Shown here one piece after another: positions 25,125 to 36,929 of a stretch of DNA of 64,000 nucleotides. The DNA is from Codonopsis lanceolata (taxonomy: Eukaryota > Streptophyta > Magnoliopsida > Asterales > Campanulaceae), in the NCBI GenBank assembly GCA_013146195.2, contig CM028379.1, positions 58,601,693 through 58,665,692 of the forward strand, written 5' to 3'. How positions within the stretch are numbered: the first letter of the stretch is position 1; each line of letters begins with the position of its first letter. The notes beneath the pieces were generated by a model. It made no database searches. It was not told where the DNA came from and saw only the letters and a program-made list of their open reading frames with translations. Both the position numbers and the translations under genes were made by a program.

Positions 25125-25838
25125 TAAACAATTTATTTGTGGGTTGGCGGGGGGCCATTTGGAATAACCCGCCATTTGGCGGTCTTGAGCCCAACCCATC
25201 AAATGTGGCAGGCTGGGAAATTACCAACCCAGTCCAACCCATCTTGGGTTGTGAGTTAGGCGGGTCAACCCACCAATTTTTTCCCAAATTAATCTAAATA
25301 ATAAAAATAATCACAAATAATACAAAAAAATGTCACAATTCATTAAAAAAATATTATATTTTCTACTATTATATTTTTAATAGTGTTTTGTAACAATTTT
25401 CTCTAATATTAATAGTATAAAATGAGAAAAAAAATATAAGTAAAAAACTATTTTATTATTACTTTTTTTGTATGTTCTTATAATCATCTTTCTATAAATA
25501 TTACGGTTAATATACCTTATTCTGACATTTTTAGTTGCTATAAATGTCACTTTTTGAACGAATTCAAAATCATTTACTAATTTTTCAGATATAAAAAATA
25601 ATCTTACATTTTGAGCGAAAATGATTTAAACTAATTATTTAAAACTTATGAATTGGTTATTTGAAATTAGTATATGGCGGGTCAACCCGACCCGACCCGC
25701 CTCAACCCACAACCTACAGCGGGCTCAAACCGTTTGACTCACCTCCTAATGGGTTCATATTTTCCCAACCCAACCCACCTTTTTTAAGTGGCGGGACGGG
25801 CCAACCCAACGGGCCCAACCCATTTTGACAGCTCTAGT
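25125..25838. mobile_element. hAT-like remnant with GGGTTGG-rich ends
   Basis: The right end, read on the minus strand, begins TAGAGCTGTCAAAATGGG, a typical plant hAT terminus. Both sides are rich in GGGTTGG/CCAACCC (about 25140-25270 and 25675-25830) around an AT-rich centre. The left terminus and an 8-bp duplication are not recognisable, so it is probably truncated. Confidence 0.6.
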
Positions 25839-25839
25839 T

Positions 25840-26545
25840 CCAACGATTTGGATCTTAAAACTTCTCTATATAAAGGCCTTTGAAGCAAATATTGATGACA
25901 CTGAAACTTTCATACTCTCTCAAGCAGAATACTCACTTGAAGTGCCTCAGACTTAAGCTCTAGCTAGATAGTCATAAACTATTATTCATTTCTAGTTATT
26001 GTTTTTGACAATTATTGTTTCGATATTCCTTACTTCATTCATATCATTAAGGAATCATTTGATTGTCCCACGCTTTCAATCATACTCCTCAAACACCAGT
26101 CTTTGTTGTACATTGATCCATTAGTGATTATTTAGATTATTAATAATATTAGTGCACTTCAAAAATCCAAGTTTGACCAATTTAAAAGTAGACGTATAGC
26201 AGTTTATACTGTGAACCACTTTAATTGCTTTGTCTTTTATTCATCTGCTTATACAAGTTGTCCTAACACTTAAGCATCGTCAATTTACTTAAGCGTCAGT
26301 CAGTTGTTGATCATTTTGTTGTTTTGTGAATTGTTTTTCAATTCTTTCCTCATAACTTGTGATCTTTTGAAAACATCTTAAATTGTGTCAGCCTCCTGAC
26401 CAAAGCTAACTTTCCTACTTATAACATCAATATCTAAAGAACTTTCAAACTCTTCAGTCGGCTGATATTATATCAGCTGATTCACCCCCCTCTAGTCTTA
26501 TTTGTTGCCAACTGAACTTACAATTAATATCATAGACACAATTTT
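25840..26545 (+). mobile_element. probable Ty1/Copia LTR and leader remnant
   Basis: A TATA box (CTATATAAAGG near 25865) is followed by leader-like sequence. Near 26480-26500 there is ATTCACCCCCCTCT, common at the LTR/leader junction of plant Copia elements. A degenerate match to the initiator-Met primer site lies near 26527 (AATATCATAGAC). No pol is present. Borders unresolved. Confidence 0.4.
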
Positions 26546-26579
26546 GAAAATTATTATTTTTCCAAGTTTAAAAACTTAA

Positions 26580-27000
26580 AAGTTCGATCATGATCACGCC
26601 TCCCCGACTAGTGGATATATGTGGAAATTATGGATAGAGGGATACATGCACATTAAATTCTGATTGGGCAAGGCCACGCCCACCCGATCAGATATACAAA
26701 CCACCCGATCAGACCTGCAGAAAAGTATGCTCGGGCGCGAGATCCTAGCAAGTACTCTGATCGTTTCTCAGTTAACCCGGATTGATAGCCATTTGCTCCT
26801 ACTTTCTCACCACTATTTATTATCCATTCAATTTCGGTTCCTTGGGGGCTATAAATACCCCCACAACATCACCACTAAAAGATTAGTCTACATACACACA
26901 TCGAATACACCACCGGATTGATAGCTATTTTCTAAAGTGTTCTTTATTTGACAGATTTTTCAAAGGTCCAGTCCAACAAACAAAGCTCAAATATCCAACA
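26580..27000 (+). mobile_element. LTR-like fragment with TATA box
   Basis: GGGGGCTATAAATACCCCC near 26846 is a strong promoter-like core in a GC-richer island with repeated CCCGATCAGA (26683-26720). This resembles the promoter part of a plant Gypsy LTR. No target duplication or coding region was found. Confidence 0.35.
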
Positions 27001-27239
27001 AATTACCTTAGACGGCTCATTGGCTCAAGACAAAATTTTACCACATCAGTACTTTTAAAGAGGACATGTTAAATTTCATTTTTTTTTAGAAAATTTTCAT
27101 TTAGTTCATAACTACTTAACTATCACAACTTTGAAAGTCACGTGAGTGCCAATATAAAAACTTTCTAAAAAAATATTTAAAAGATATTCTCACAATCTGA
27201 AAAAAAAAAAAAAGAAGTAAAAGAGAGTTTTGTTTTCAA

Positions 27240-27850
27240 ACAACACATTTTTCATGCGATCAACAATAATAATTTTTAAAATACAAAGATGTATGATATT
27301 ACGAGACATAGCTTGTGGTATTATTACAAGCTTTAGGTGTCGTTTGGTAGTCAGTATTAAGGTCAGATAGGATTAATAAGCCGAGTTGTCTGATATTTGG
27401 TACGCAATAGGTGGTCGGAACTAATAACACGAGTTATCCAAATAAAGTCATTATCCCCTCACTATTAATACCAAGGGAGAGGGTGGTATTATTAGCGTCC
27501 TCACTAAAAAAAATTGGGATTAACATTTTTAATCTCAAAATTATCCCCGATATACAAGTGAGGATTAATAGCGAGGGCACTAATAGTACTGGGATTAATA
27601 ATACTGTTTATCCTTATCCGACTACCAAACAAGCCCTTAGTGTTAGTGTCGTTAGATCAGATTTCCGAAGATCTCTACACCGTTAGATTAAATATGTTTT
27701 TTTTTAAGTAATGACACAAATATTCCAAATTATCATCAACTTAATTATCTAACGGCTCTAACACTAAAGCTTATAATAATATCACAAGTTCTAACTCGTA
27801 ATATCATTTGTCAAATAAAAAACCTATTACTCGTTCCTTTGCGGTATACT
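27240..27850. repeat. foldback element interrupted by a Tourist MITE
   Basis: About 27288-27335 and 27765-27815 are inverted relatives (TTGTGGTATTATTACAAGCT versus AGCTTATAATAATATCACAA). The sequence between them is split by the MITE at 27336-27636, showing the order of insertion. Confidence 0.55.
27336..27636. mobile_element. Tourist-like MITE, 301 bp
   Basis: The ends GGTGTCGTTTGGTAGTC and GACTACCAAACAAGCCC are inverted repeats. TTA flanks both sides (27333-27335, 27637-27639). The short frame at 27411-27686 is not a gene. Confidence 0.75.
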
Positions 27851-29042
27851 ATCATTCCCTCAGTCCAGGGAAATTACATTCCAGATTTAAAAAGTTTCTC
27901 TAAATTTGTTAGAGCTCCTAAATTTACCTAAAGTTTCAACCCGATCTTTAATAAAAAGAATTGTTGGCCCTTTCGTTTATTCTCATTAAATTTTTGTCCA
28001 ACTTTTGAAATGTTTATTGCCAAATTTTGTACAAAACTTGTTAGTTACAGGACGGAAGGAGCCAATAAAAATATAATGGACGATATTAGGGACATTTAAA
28101 TTTTTGGAATGATTTAGGGCCTGCTAATGATTTAAGAAAATTATACATCAAATTTTTACCAAATAATGTATATAAAACCTGATATTATATATATTATTTA
28201 TAGTTTTCAATAAAGTGGTTTATTTATATACTTTATTTATTATTTTAATTATAATATTCATTAAATAATATATTTGTTTTTCTAATACATTAATACAAAT
28301 TTAATGAAATAAAACATATTATTAATAGAATAATAAAGAATTTACTTAGAATATTTCTTATAGTGTAAAATTTGATAAAAGATGGTTGGATATGGTTGAA
28401 AATATTTAGTGCATAAATTGCACCATTTTAGATATTTGGTGCAATTTTTGCACCAAACTGTAGACCATCTCCAGCAAGTTCTTCTAAACTTCAAAATCAA
28501 GTATTTTGTCACTATTCATCTCTCTAATAATAACTTTAAAAGTTGCTTCATTTTAAAGTGAATCTCCAAACACTTCAAATTCCGAGTATAGATTTCTCTA
28601 CTTCCTCTTCCCTCTCCTCTTTTTTTTTTGGTTTAAATAATTATTTTTTATTTTAGTTATTATTATTATTGTTAGTTTTGTTGTTTAGTTTAAATACAAC
28701 TTTGAAGTTTTGGTTTAAATAATACAAAAAATTAATTCAATTATTTTTATTTATATTGTTAGTTATTAGTTATATATACTATTAAAATTATTTATAATAA
28801 ATTTTATAAATATTTGACATTAATAAAAAACGAAAATTACATTACATTAATAAAGTTTAATGTTTGTATTTTAGTCTTTATTAATGTCTTGAATTTAATT
28901 ATTAATTTTAGTATGTTTGTATTTTAGTCTCAATTAAATTGTTGCATTTAATTATTATTTTTAATGCATAGTATTTAATCTAATTTAATATTAAATAATA
29001 TATTTGTTTTGCTAAAATACATTAATACAAATTAAATGAAAT
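27640..29042. other. very AT-rich spacer, no gene
   Basis: Near 28430-28500 lies a repeat with TTTGGTGCAATTTTTGCACC followed by GACCATCTCC. Relatives occur near 38650-38710 and 40320-40360. The Gypsy element inserted within this repeat-rich DNA. Nothing coding seen. Confidence 0.6.
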
Positions 29043-29047
29043 AAAAC

Positions 29048-29776
29048 TGATGCGTCCAAGAAATCTGGATGCACTGAATAAGCCCAATCCGTGCACCTGG
29101 CTTTCAACGTGTACGTAGATCCTCAAAGCTCAACTCTGCAATATGAATGAACAAACGTGAACTGAGCAGGGGCACTCCCTGCAAAGGCCCTCCGGCGTGT
29201 AAATCAGTACACAAATAATCAATGAAGTAAGCAATTTGACAGAGTTTTGGCTAGAGAATCAGATTGCGCATACCTCTCTCCATATTTTGCCAAGCTTTTA
29301 TATGCACCGGAAGGCATAACCGCCAATAACCATGAATAACCACCCATGATTGGCATTAACTACCCATGATCTCTATTAACCGCCCATAAATGTCATTAAC
29401 TACCCCACAAACGGTCATGACTTTTAATGAAAACGCATTTAACTAGCCCACTAATGACAACGGATTATCCATAGAATTTGCCGGTCATTATCGCTAGCTA
29501 AGATTCTTGCTCGGGTGTGACCACCCTCAACTAACAACTTGATCTTTCCCGGACATGAATGTCCTCAACTGGTAGTGGCTCTTACTGATGAAGACGAGCA
29601 ATCATGCTCGTTTTATCGATTTTGCTCGCTTAGCTGAGCCCCCATCTCGCAAGTAACTTACCTGATAAAAGCTAAGGTTTTGCCCGCTTGCTCGCGTAAC
29701 ACCTTTGCTCGCTTGCTCGGAAGAAACACGCTTGACACGTGGCTCATGGCTTAGGCCTATTGGGCCAAGCAGCTCA
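29048..29776 (-). repeat. 3' LTR
   Basis: 729 bp; on the plus strand begins TGATGCGTCCAAGAAATC and ends GGGCCAAGCAGCTCA. Nearly identical to 37795-38520. Rich in GCTCG motifs near 29600-29720. Confidence 0.95.
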
Positions 29777-29792
29777 GTAGCCCCCAACTCCT
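29777..29792 (-). other. polypurine tract of the retrotransposon
   Basis: On the minus strand AAGGAGTTGGGGGCTAC lies directly before the 3' LTR. This is the expected plus-strand primer position and confirms that the element reads on the minus strand. Confidence 0.75.
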
Positions 29793-30049
29793 TGTCTTAC
29801 CGAGTATTCATGCTCGTGACGAGGAGGTATCCAAAAAATTCAAAGCACATTTCTCTCAAGTAATTTTGAAGCCAAAAAGCTGAATAGGCGGCAATTCATG
29901 AAGCGTCTCAAGGAAGCATTTCTTGAAAGTACGAAACATCAGCCGCCAGTCTGAAAAAGCAGGCCCAATTCCTTATGCCCATTAAATGTTGCCTCGTTCA
30001 CCGCGCCTCGCACTTCGGGCCCAATGATTTGATCCCTCAACCGGCGGTT

Positions 30050-30546
30050 TTACTGGGTATAAAAAGCGGAACCTTCCTCTTTTTACCACTTTACATATCC
30101 TACGACTCTCAAGCGTTTGAAGGAAAGAAGAACAGACGAAGAATTCTGCAATTTCTCACCACGAGCCAATTTTCGGATTCATCCTTTCTTAAAACTTTTG
30201 AAAGCAAGATCGAAATTCTCCAAAACTTCCAGGTATTTCACATCTCCTTTCTTATTCTTCTACTGCATTGTCTTTTCTTGATTTCTGAATTAGGGTTTAT
30301 GCTATTTAAACCCCCTTTCTGTTTTTCTGCAAATTGTTCATCCAATTGATGTAATAAACCAAAATCCAATCCCCTTTGCTTTTCACGAATTACCAGCCCT
30401 TTTCAATCCAGACCGAGGGAATCGAGAAATCCACGATCAGTGCCCCGTTTGCTGATCTCGCACCCTGTTTAGCACAGTCAATTTCTTTTTGTCGCACTTC
30501 ACCCAATCAATGTCTAACCTGCACTTCTCGATTCCTCTTCCTGTAG
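30050..30546 (+). promoter_or_regulatory. TATA box, leader and 5' UTR intron of the antisense gene
   Basis: A canonical TATAAAAA lies at 30058-30065, facing the antisense gene and away from the LTR. Downstream, a splice donor (CCAG/GTATTTC, intron from 30233) and an acceptor (TTCCTGTAG, ending 30546) would remove a 314-bp leader intron, placing the start ATG two bases into the next exon. Inferred from sequence only. Confidence 0.6.
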
Positions 30547-30547
30547 G

Positions 30548-33225
30548 ATGTCTAGCGAAGAAACTGTCTCCCAAATTGAAGGCCGGAGCTACGACCATGG
30601 AGCTCCAAAAGAAATGCCTCCATCCTCGACCTCATCTTCGGAAGAGAGCGAGCAAGACGTGGTCCCATTAATTACTCGCCGACGCAAACCCATACAGTCA
30701 AACGAGCAACAAGTAAACAGTGGCTCCCAAATCCCTTGTGAACCCGCGCGAGCAAATGATCTTCCTCGCCCAAACGACCAACTTCCTGGGCCAAGCTAAA
30801 CTTTATTCGTTCCCGCCTCTTCGTACTCCTCCCCCTCAATTAGATGGGAAGACTTGAATTCCGAGGAAGAGGTCAGTACCTGGTTTTACTCGTTGGGAAT
30901 GGACCCTAAACTTTACCGCATTCGCGCCTTTGACTTAGATATAGATAGCGAAGGCCATAACTTTCAGGGAGACAAAATGATATTTTATTTCGACTTCTTT
31001 CAAGTCGGGCTCCGTCTCCCTCTCGACCCATTCATCGTAGAATTAATGAATGCATCTAATACTCTTCCCTGCGACTTAACTTTGACCACCGTTAGGTTCC
31101 TAGTGTCTTTCACTGTAACTTGCCGGTCACTCGGGTTTGAGCCCGATATGACTTTATTCCGTAAATTTTTCCTCCTCTCTCTTGACAAGAAAACTGGTCG
31201 CATCAACAGCCGTTCCAACCACGGATTCTTCAAACTTCTCACTGATGGTCCCAACAAGGTCGATGCCTGGGACTCGAAGGCTTTGCTCGTTGAATCGAGC
31301 ATTGGCTGGCCCTTTGCACCCTACATCAACGACTACGGTCTTCCCGAACACGACAAAAATGCCTACCGAGCTGGGGAGCCCCGAATAGTTAAAGCCTTTA
31401 GGAAGCTACTGGGAGCAAGGGAAGGGCGAGCTGGGCAAGATTTTGTGCTGGACTGGCGAGTTCTCACTTCCGACCTTGGTCTTCTACGATCTGCTAGGAT
31501 CTCCTACCTTCCCATTGAAGGAGTTGAACCCCGAGTTGTTATCGATCCAGAAACTCCCCATCCATACTGGGGCTCTTGCCATGGGAATAAATTTCCTAGT
31601 GAGTGCGAGGATTGTGCTCGTGCCGGAATTCTCTGCCGACCTTCTTTCTCGCTCTCTGGTTACATTTCAACTGCTTCTTACTTCATCACCCCTTTTTTAA
31701 TAACTTTACAAATCTATGCTTTTCATTGGTTAACATTCTCTTGATCTTATGCAGATATGAGGCAATTGACAGACGTGAGCAAGTTCATGCAGGCTGCGAA
31801 GAAGAGCTCCAACAAGCGAGCTAAACACTTGTCAACCCAGCCAGCTATCAATCTTCCGACAGTCCCGACCAACACTTCAAGCCGAGGAACCAAACGTCAA
31901 CATCCGGAGCCCAGTCAACCTGCAACAACTTTTATCCCAGTACCTGTTGTACGAGAAACGGTAAACCTCTCCCCGCCAGTCATCAATATCGAACCAACTG
32001 AAAGCCCGAGGAGGAACAGACGCCGGGCCGACAAAGCTATAATGGAAGAAAGTACTCCCCAACTCCCCTCCTGGCAAAAAGAAGATTTTGTTATGCCTGA
32101 CGACCAACCCAAAGCGGCTGCCCTTATTAGGGAGCTCGCCAATGTACCAGACCTCCACAATATTTCCGTACACAAAAGAAGTGGTTTCCAGGCCACTGCT
32201 GGACTTGGCTTAATGAAGCGGTTGCATCATAGTGGAATCCAGAAAAAGTACGCCGACCAAGCGAGCTCGGTCTTGATTGGAGAGATGGGAATGTGCATGA
32301 CCGAGGTAATGCTTTCCTCTTATCACTTACCTTCCTTCCCTTTTGCCTCACTTTTAATCCGCAATTTTTCTAACAGATTGCCAACAAGTCCATTTTGATG
32401 TATGAACGCCTGATCACCAACCTCAACAAAAATAACACTCTTACTGCCGAGAAGGATACCCTAGCCACTGAGAAGAATGCCTTGGAAGAAAAGATTAACT
32501 GCATCCGGGCCGACCTCAAGAATACCGAGGAATCTCTCACGAGCAAGGTGACCGAGCTCTCCAAGATTGAAGCCGAGAAGACAGCCCTAGAATCTCAACC
32601 GAATCTCTCCAAAAAATCGGAAGAAGCCGCTCTTAACAACATAGCCGGGGTGCGTAGGGAACTTCGTGCTTGCCAAGGTAATCTGGAAGCTGCTAATGCC
32701 ACCATCACCAATCTCGAGCAGAAGCTAGCAGAGGTCGGCTCTTTGACCAGTGAAGAACAAAGGCAACAAATCATTGAAGACTACAAGAGCTCGAGCGACT
32801 TCTCTACCAGTGTTGAAGGTGAGGCTTACCCATTCTTTTTGCAAGGCATGAATCACGTTTTAAGGCAGATTGCCTGCAGCGGGCTAGAAATCCGCCCCGA
32901 GCAACTTGCTGAATGAGGGGCCAATCCATTATTTTGCTCGTCTGCCCGCCCCGGCCACGCTCTCGTGCCTTTCAATGAAGATGAACTGGAGTCATTGGTC
33001 GAGACCGATGTTGAGAAAGGCTTATCCCCATGGAATCCACCACCTATCACTAATTCCACTGTCATCGAGCTCATGACACAAATCTGGGCGTCTCAAGCTC
33101 CCCAATCAACCACTGACAACACACAAGACCAAGCCAATGATGAAGTCACCATCTTGGAGGCAACTGAAAGAACCGAGGAACCTGCTCCCTCCGGAAACGA
33201 GAACAATGTTGCTCCGTGTGCTTGA
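30548..33225 (+). pseudogene. antisense gene of the Tat element (gypsy-type 'transposase' domain)
   Basis: Encoded opposite to pol. Predicted exons 30548-31658, 31755-32305 and 32377-33225 with GT-AG introns in matching phase. After a Ser-rich acidic start comes a domain of the 'putative gypsy type transposon' family (Pfam Transposase_28 type; motifs FYFDFFQVGLRLPLDPF and DLTLTTVRFLVSF). Then follow a basic linker (PRRNRRRADK) and a long Glu/Lys coiled coil (about 32398-32760). The reading frame is continuous except for two stops: TAA at 30797-30799 and TGA at 32914-32916. Each fits a C-to-T change (CAA, CGA). Function unknown; such antisense ORFs recur in plant Tat elements. Sure of the family resemblance, less of exact splicing. 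Confidence 0.7.
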
Positions 33226-33728
33226 AATTACGATGGCCTGCGTGCCTCTCTGGCCTCCGTGCCTTGTCTCAAAACAATTTATTTTTACGTCTGTAATATT
33301 TCAACTTGCTTTCCTTTATCTTTGAATGACTGCATTATACAAGTTTTTCTCGAACAAAATAATCTTTTACTCGCTCTAAAGTGACCACTATTTAACCAAG
33401 TCCCACTCGAACACCAACTCCTTTCACGAGCATAAAGCCCTCTATGCTCGTAAAAAGAGACTAATTCGAGAATCGGGAAACCTCTCCTCAAATCTTCTCG
33501 AACATAAAGCCCTTTATGCTCGAAGAAAGACTTAAGGAGATATTCAACTCGAACACTAACTCTTTAACCGAGCAAGAAAAAGCTCATGCTCGATAAAGAG
33601 TAATCGAGAAAATAACAAAAACCAACTCGAAGAGCAGCTTTCCAAACATAAGGTTGAAAAGACAATCGAGTTTCACCATTATTAATGTCATAAGAAAAAG
33701 GATCAAAGAATTACATATTGCAAATCAA
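33226..33728. terminator. hairpin cluster between the convergent pol and antisense genes
   Basis: Three strong stem-loops lie in tandem. One at 33426-33451 has arms ACGAGCATA/TATGCTCGT. One at 33498-33523 has arms TCGAACATAAAG/CTTTATGCTCGA. One at 33560-33600 has arms CTCTTTAACCGAGCA/TGCTCGATAAAGAG. They share the CGAGCAT core and repeated CACTCGAACAC(C/T)AACTC spacers. Pol ends at 33729 and the antisense frame at 33225, so both transcripts would run into this cluster. A termination or processing role is inference. Confidence 0.55.
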
Positions 33729-34643
33729 TTACCAATAGTATTTCTTCAAATGATCCGCATGCCAGGGATGCTTTAACTCGTCACCATCCTCTGTTCGCAA
33801 CATGTAAGTGCCTTCCTTAATGATCCTCGAAATCTGAAAAGGACCTTCTCAGTTTGGTGACATCTTTCCCCACTCAGCTCTATGACCCGTTGCCTCAATT
33901 TTACGAAGGACCCAATCCCCCACAGCAAACGATCGACCACGAACCCTTTTATCGTGGTGAGCTTTTGCTCGCTGCTTGTAATTCGCCATTCTCATCTTGG
34001 CTTCCAACCGTCTTTCCTCCAGTAAATCCAAGTTGGCTGCTCGAGCTGTATTACTAAACTCAACATTATAGCTTAGAACTCTATGAGTGGGCAAATACAT
34101 CTCCACCGAGGCCATAGCATCAGACCCATAAGCCAAAGAAAAAGCGGTATCTCCAGTTGGACCCCTTACCGTAGTTCTAACTGCCCACAAAGCTGAAGGC
34201 AGTTCATCTACCCATCTTCCAGCTTTTTCTTCCAAATTTCTCTTCAAAACGTGCAGGATTTGTTTATTCAGCCTTCACCGCCATTACCTCGGATATGCCA
34301 CAGATGACTGCCAATGCTTCACCCTCATTTGCTCACATGCCTTAGTAAATTTTTCCGAGAACTGAGTCCCATGATCCGACACGATTGCTCGCGGGACTCC
34401 AAACCGACACCATATGTGCTCATGAACGAAATCGATAACATTTACCTCACTTATAGTTGCTAGTGGTTTCGCCTCCACCCATTTGGTGAAGTAATCAACA
34501 GCTACTACCGCATACTTAAATTTCGAGCGAGCTACGGGAAAAGGACCAATCAAGTCTATTCCCCACATATCAAACGGCCATGAGGCTATAACAGGGTCTG
34601 CTCGGTAGATGGCAAACGTGGGATATCTGCGTAACGCTGACAC
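33729..34643 (-). pseudogene. integrase core and C-terminal part, broken
   Basis: Frame 34643-34284 holds the integrase core with two catalytic aspartates (WGIDLIG and SDHGTQF) and the segment FTKWVEAKPL. It breaks near 34265-34285, exactly where the third catalytic residue (Glu) lies, through a shift and a TGA. Frame 34247-33849 continues with KRNLEEKAGRWVDELP and a GDWVLRKIE-type C-terminal module. A TGA replaces a Trp codon at its end, after which the frame runs open to TAA at 33729. A frameshift near 34600 separates it from the upstream ORF. Confidence 0.85.
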
Positions 34644-36859
34644 TTGTCACATCGTCGAACATACATCTCGGCATCCCGTCGCAGGGTTATCCAATAAAAT
34701 CCAGATGCTAATACTTTCTTGGCTAATGATCGCTGACCAGGGTGGCCTCCACATTTGCCTTCGTGCACCTCGCCCAAGATTCCTTCCGTCATCTCTGGTC
34801 GCACACACCTCAACAGAGGTCGGGTGTAAGATCTCCGGTACAAAATGCTATCCAAAACAATGTAACGACATGATCGTTTTTGGATGGTTCTAGCTTCCTT
34901 CTTGTCCTCAGGTAACACCCCTTGCTCGATATAAGCCCGAAGGTCATCAATCCAACATTTAGTAGCCGGCTCAATATCCATAACCACCTCCTTCTCAATG
35001 ACAGGAACCTCCAAATGCTCGATCATGACTCCAGGATGTAAAGATTGAATTTCATCCTCAGCCATCTTCGACAGGTAATCTGCTCGCATGTTATCTTCCC
35101 GAGTAATTCGCACTAATTCCCAGTAATCAAAGTCTTTTAAAATTTCCTTAACCATCGCACAATAACGAACCAAGATCGGATGATGTACTGCATAATCGCC
35201 CTTGGCTTGATTCACCACCAATTGGGAGTCACAATATACAATCACTGCACGCACTCCAATATCCTGTGCAAGCTCAAGCCCAGCAATTAGAGCTTCATAC
35301 TCGGCCTGATTGTTAGAAGCTGGGAATTTGAAGCGCAGTGCCTTCTCAAATTCCACATCCTGTTCTGGTGGAACCAACACTAAACCAGCACCACTCCCAA
35401 ATCGACTAGCTGAACCATCAACATGGAGCTCCCAACAATATTCTGGCCTCGGCTTTGGACTCACGCTGCTCGTCGTTGTTGTTTTTCTCACAATCTCTTC
35501 CTCGCCAGAGTCCTTGAAACTTGTTTCAGCCACAAAATCTGCCAAGGCCTGCGCCTTGATCGCTCGCCGAGGCTGATAGTCAATGTCAAACTCGGTTAAT
35601 TCGATCGACCAAGTAAGCAAACCAGATTCCGGTTTGTGCAAAATCTTTCTCAAAGGCAAACTGTACACAACAATCGAGTGAGCGTAAAAATAAGCTCGAA
35701 GTTTCCGAGCAAAGAACAACAAGCGAGTAAGCCAATTTTTCTGCATTAAAATATCTTCCTCTACATCCAACGAGGGCTTTTGAAACATAATAGACAGCTT
35801 TTGTACATTGCCTTCCTCCCTAATCAAAACAGCGGCTACCGCCTGCTCGGTAGCTGCCAAATAAACATACAACTTTTCCCCAAAGACCGGGCTACTCAGC
35901 AACGGTGGACTTCCCAAATACTTCACCAAGTCTTCAAAAGCTTTCTGGCACTCGGGAGTCCATTCAAACCCTTTGTTACCCCACAATACTTTGAAGAAAG
36001 GCAAGCACCGCTCAGCCGACCTCGAGATGAACCTTCCTAGAGCAATCACCCTGCCGTTAAGCCTCTGCACATCCTTAATACAGCGAGGAAGCTTCATAGT
36101 GACCCATGCCTTTATTTTCTCAGGATTGGCCTCGATTCCCCTCTCCGTCACCATAAATCCGAGGAACTTGCCAGCCTTTACCCCGAACACACATTTGCTC
36201 GGATTCAACTTCATACTGTTCTTCCTGAGATTGGCAAAGGTCTCGCCCAAATCCTCTGTATGCTCGCTCCCTTTGGTCTTGACCACCATATCATCTATAT
36301 AGGCCTCCACGTTTCTCCCGAGCTGCGAGCTAAACACCTTGTTCACCATCCTTCGTAGGTAGCTCCAAAGATTCTTCAAGCCAAAAGGCATCATCTTATA
36401 ACAATACACCCCTGCTAAAGTCCGAGCCTTATCCTCGTCACCATCTTCACCTGGTGGTACCCAATAGGCATCTATAAAGCTGAGGAGCTCGAACCCTGCA
36501 ATGGCATCCACCAACTTATCAATTCTCGGCAGAGGATAACAGTCCTTCGGGCAAGCTTTATTCAGATCTGTGAAATCAACACACATCCGCCATTTTCCGT
36601 TTGCCTTCTTCACCATCACTACATTCGCCAGCCAAGTTGGGTAATGTATCTCCTCAATTATGTCCGCCTTAAACAGCTTCTCGACCTCTTCCCTAATTGC
36701 TTGATCCTTTTCTACCGAATAAACTCGAGGTCGCTGCTGGATTGGTCGAAAAGCTGGATCAACATTTAATTGGTGCAAAGCCACAGTCTCGCTTACCCCC
36801 TGCATATCTTCTGGTCGCCAAGCGAAAACATCCAGACTATCTTGCAGCTGCTTAATCAA
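34586..36859 (-). pseudogene. reverse transcriptase, RNase H and integrase zinc region
   Basis: 757 codons. RT about 70-250 with CVDFTDLNKACPKD, MPFGLKN and the YIDD site at 187-190. A degenerate first RNase H lies at about 320-445. A second, plant-type RNase H lies at about 476-600 with acidic residues in HVDGSAS (D481), QAEYEAL (E520), CDSQ (D544) and ADYLS (D594). The integrase HHCC zinc motif uses H699, H706, C737 and C740. Three conserved segments are read out of frame within the otherwise open ORF, so the protein is probably defective. Dual RNase H marks the Tat lineage. The first Met is not a real start, because pol would be one polyprotein. Confidence 0.9.
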
Positions 36860-36929
36860 GTTTGCTCTCGCTCACCAAAGCCCTACCAATCTTTATCTTC
36901 CTCGATAAGCGTAATGAATGATAACCTCT

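Noticed and set aside
31000..32351. minus-strand frames across the antisense gene
   Set aside because: Shadows of the plus-strand exons. No pol domain is expected here and none is seen.
34586..36859. integrated pararetrovirus (caulimovirid)
   Set aside because: The element has true LTRs with target duplication, an integrase and a plant-type second RNase H, which fit a Tat retrotransposon and not a pararetrovirus.
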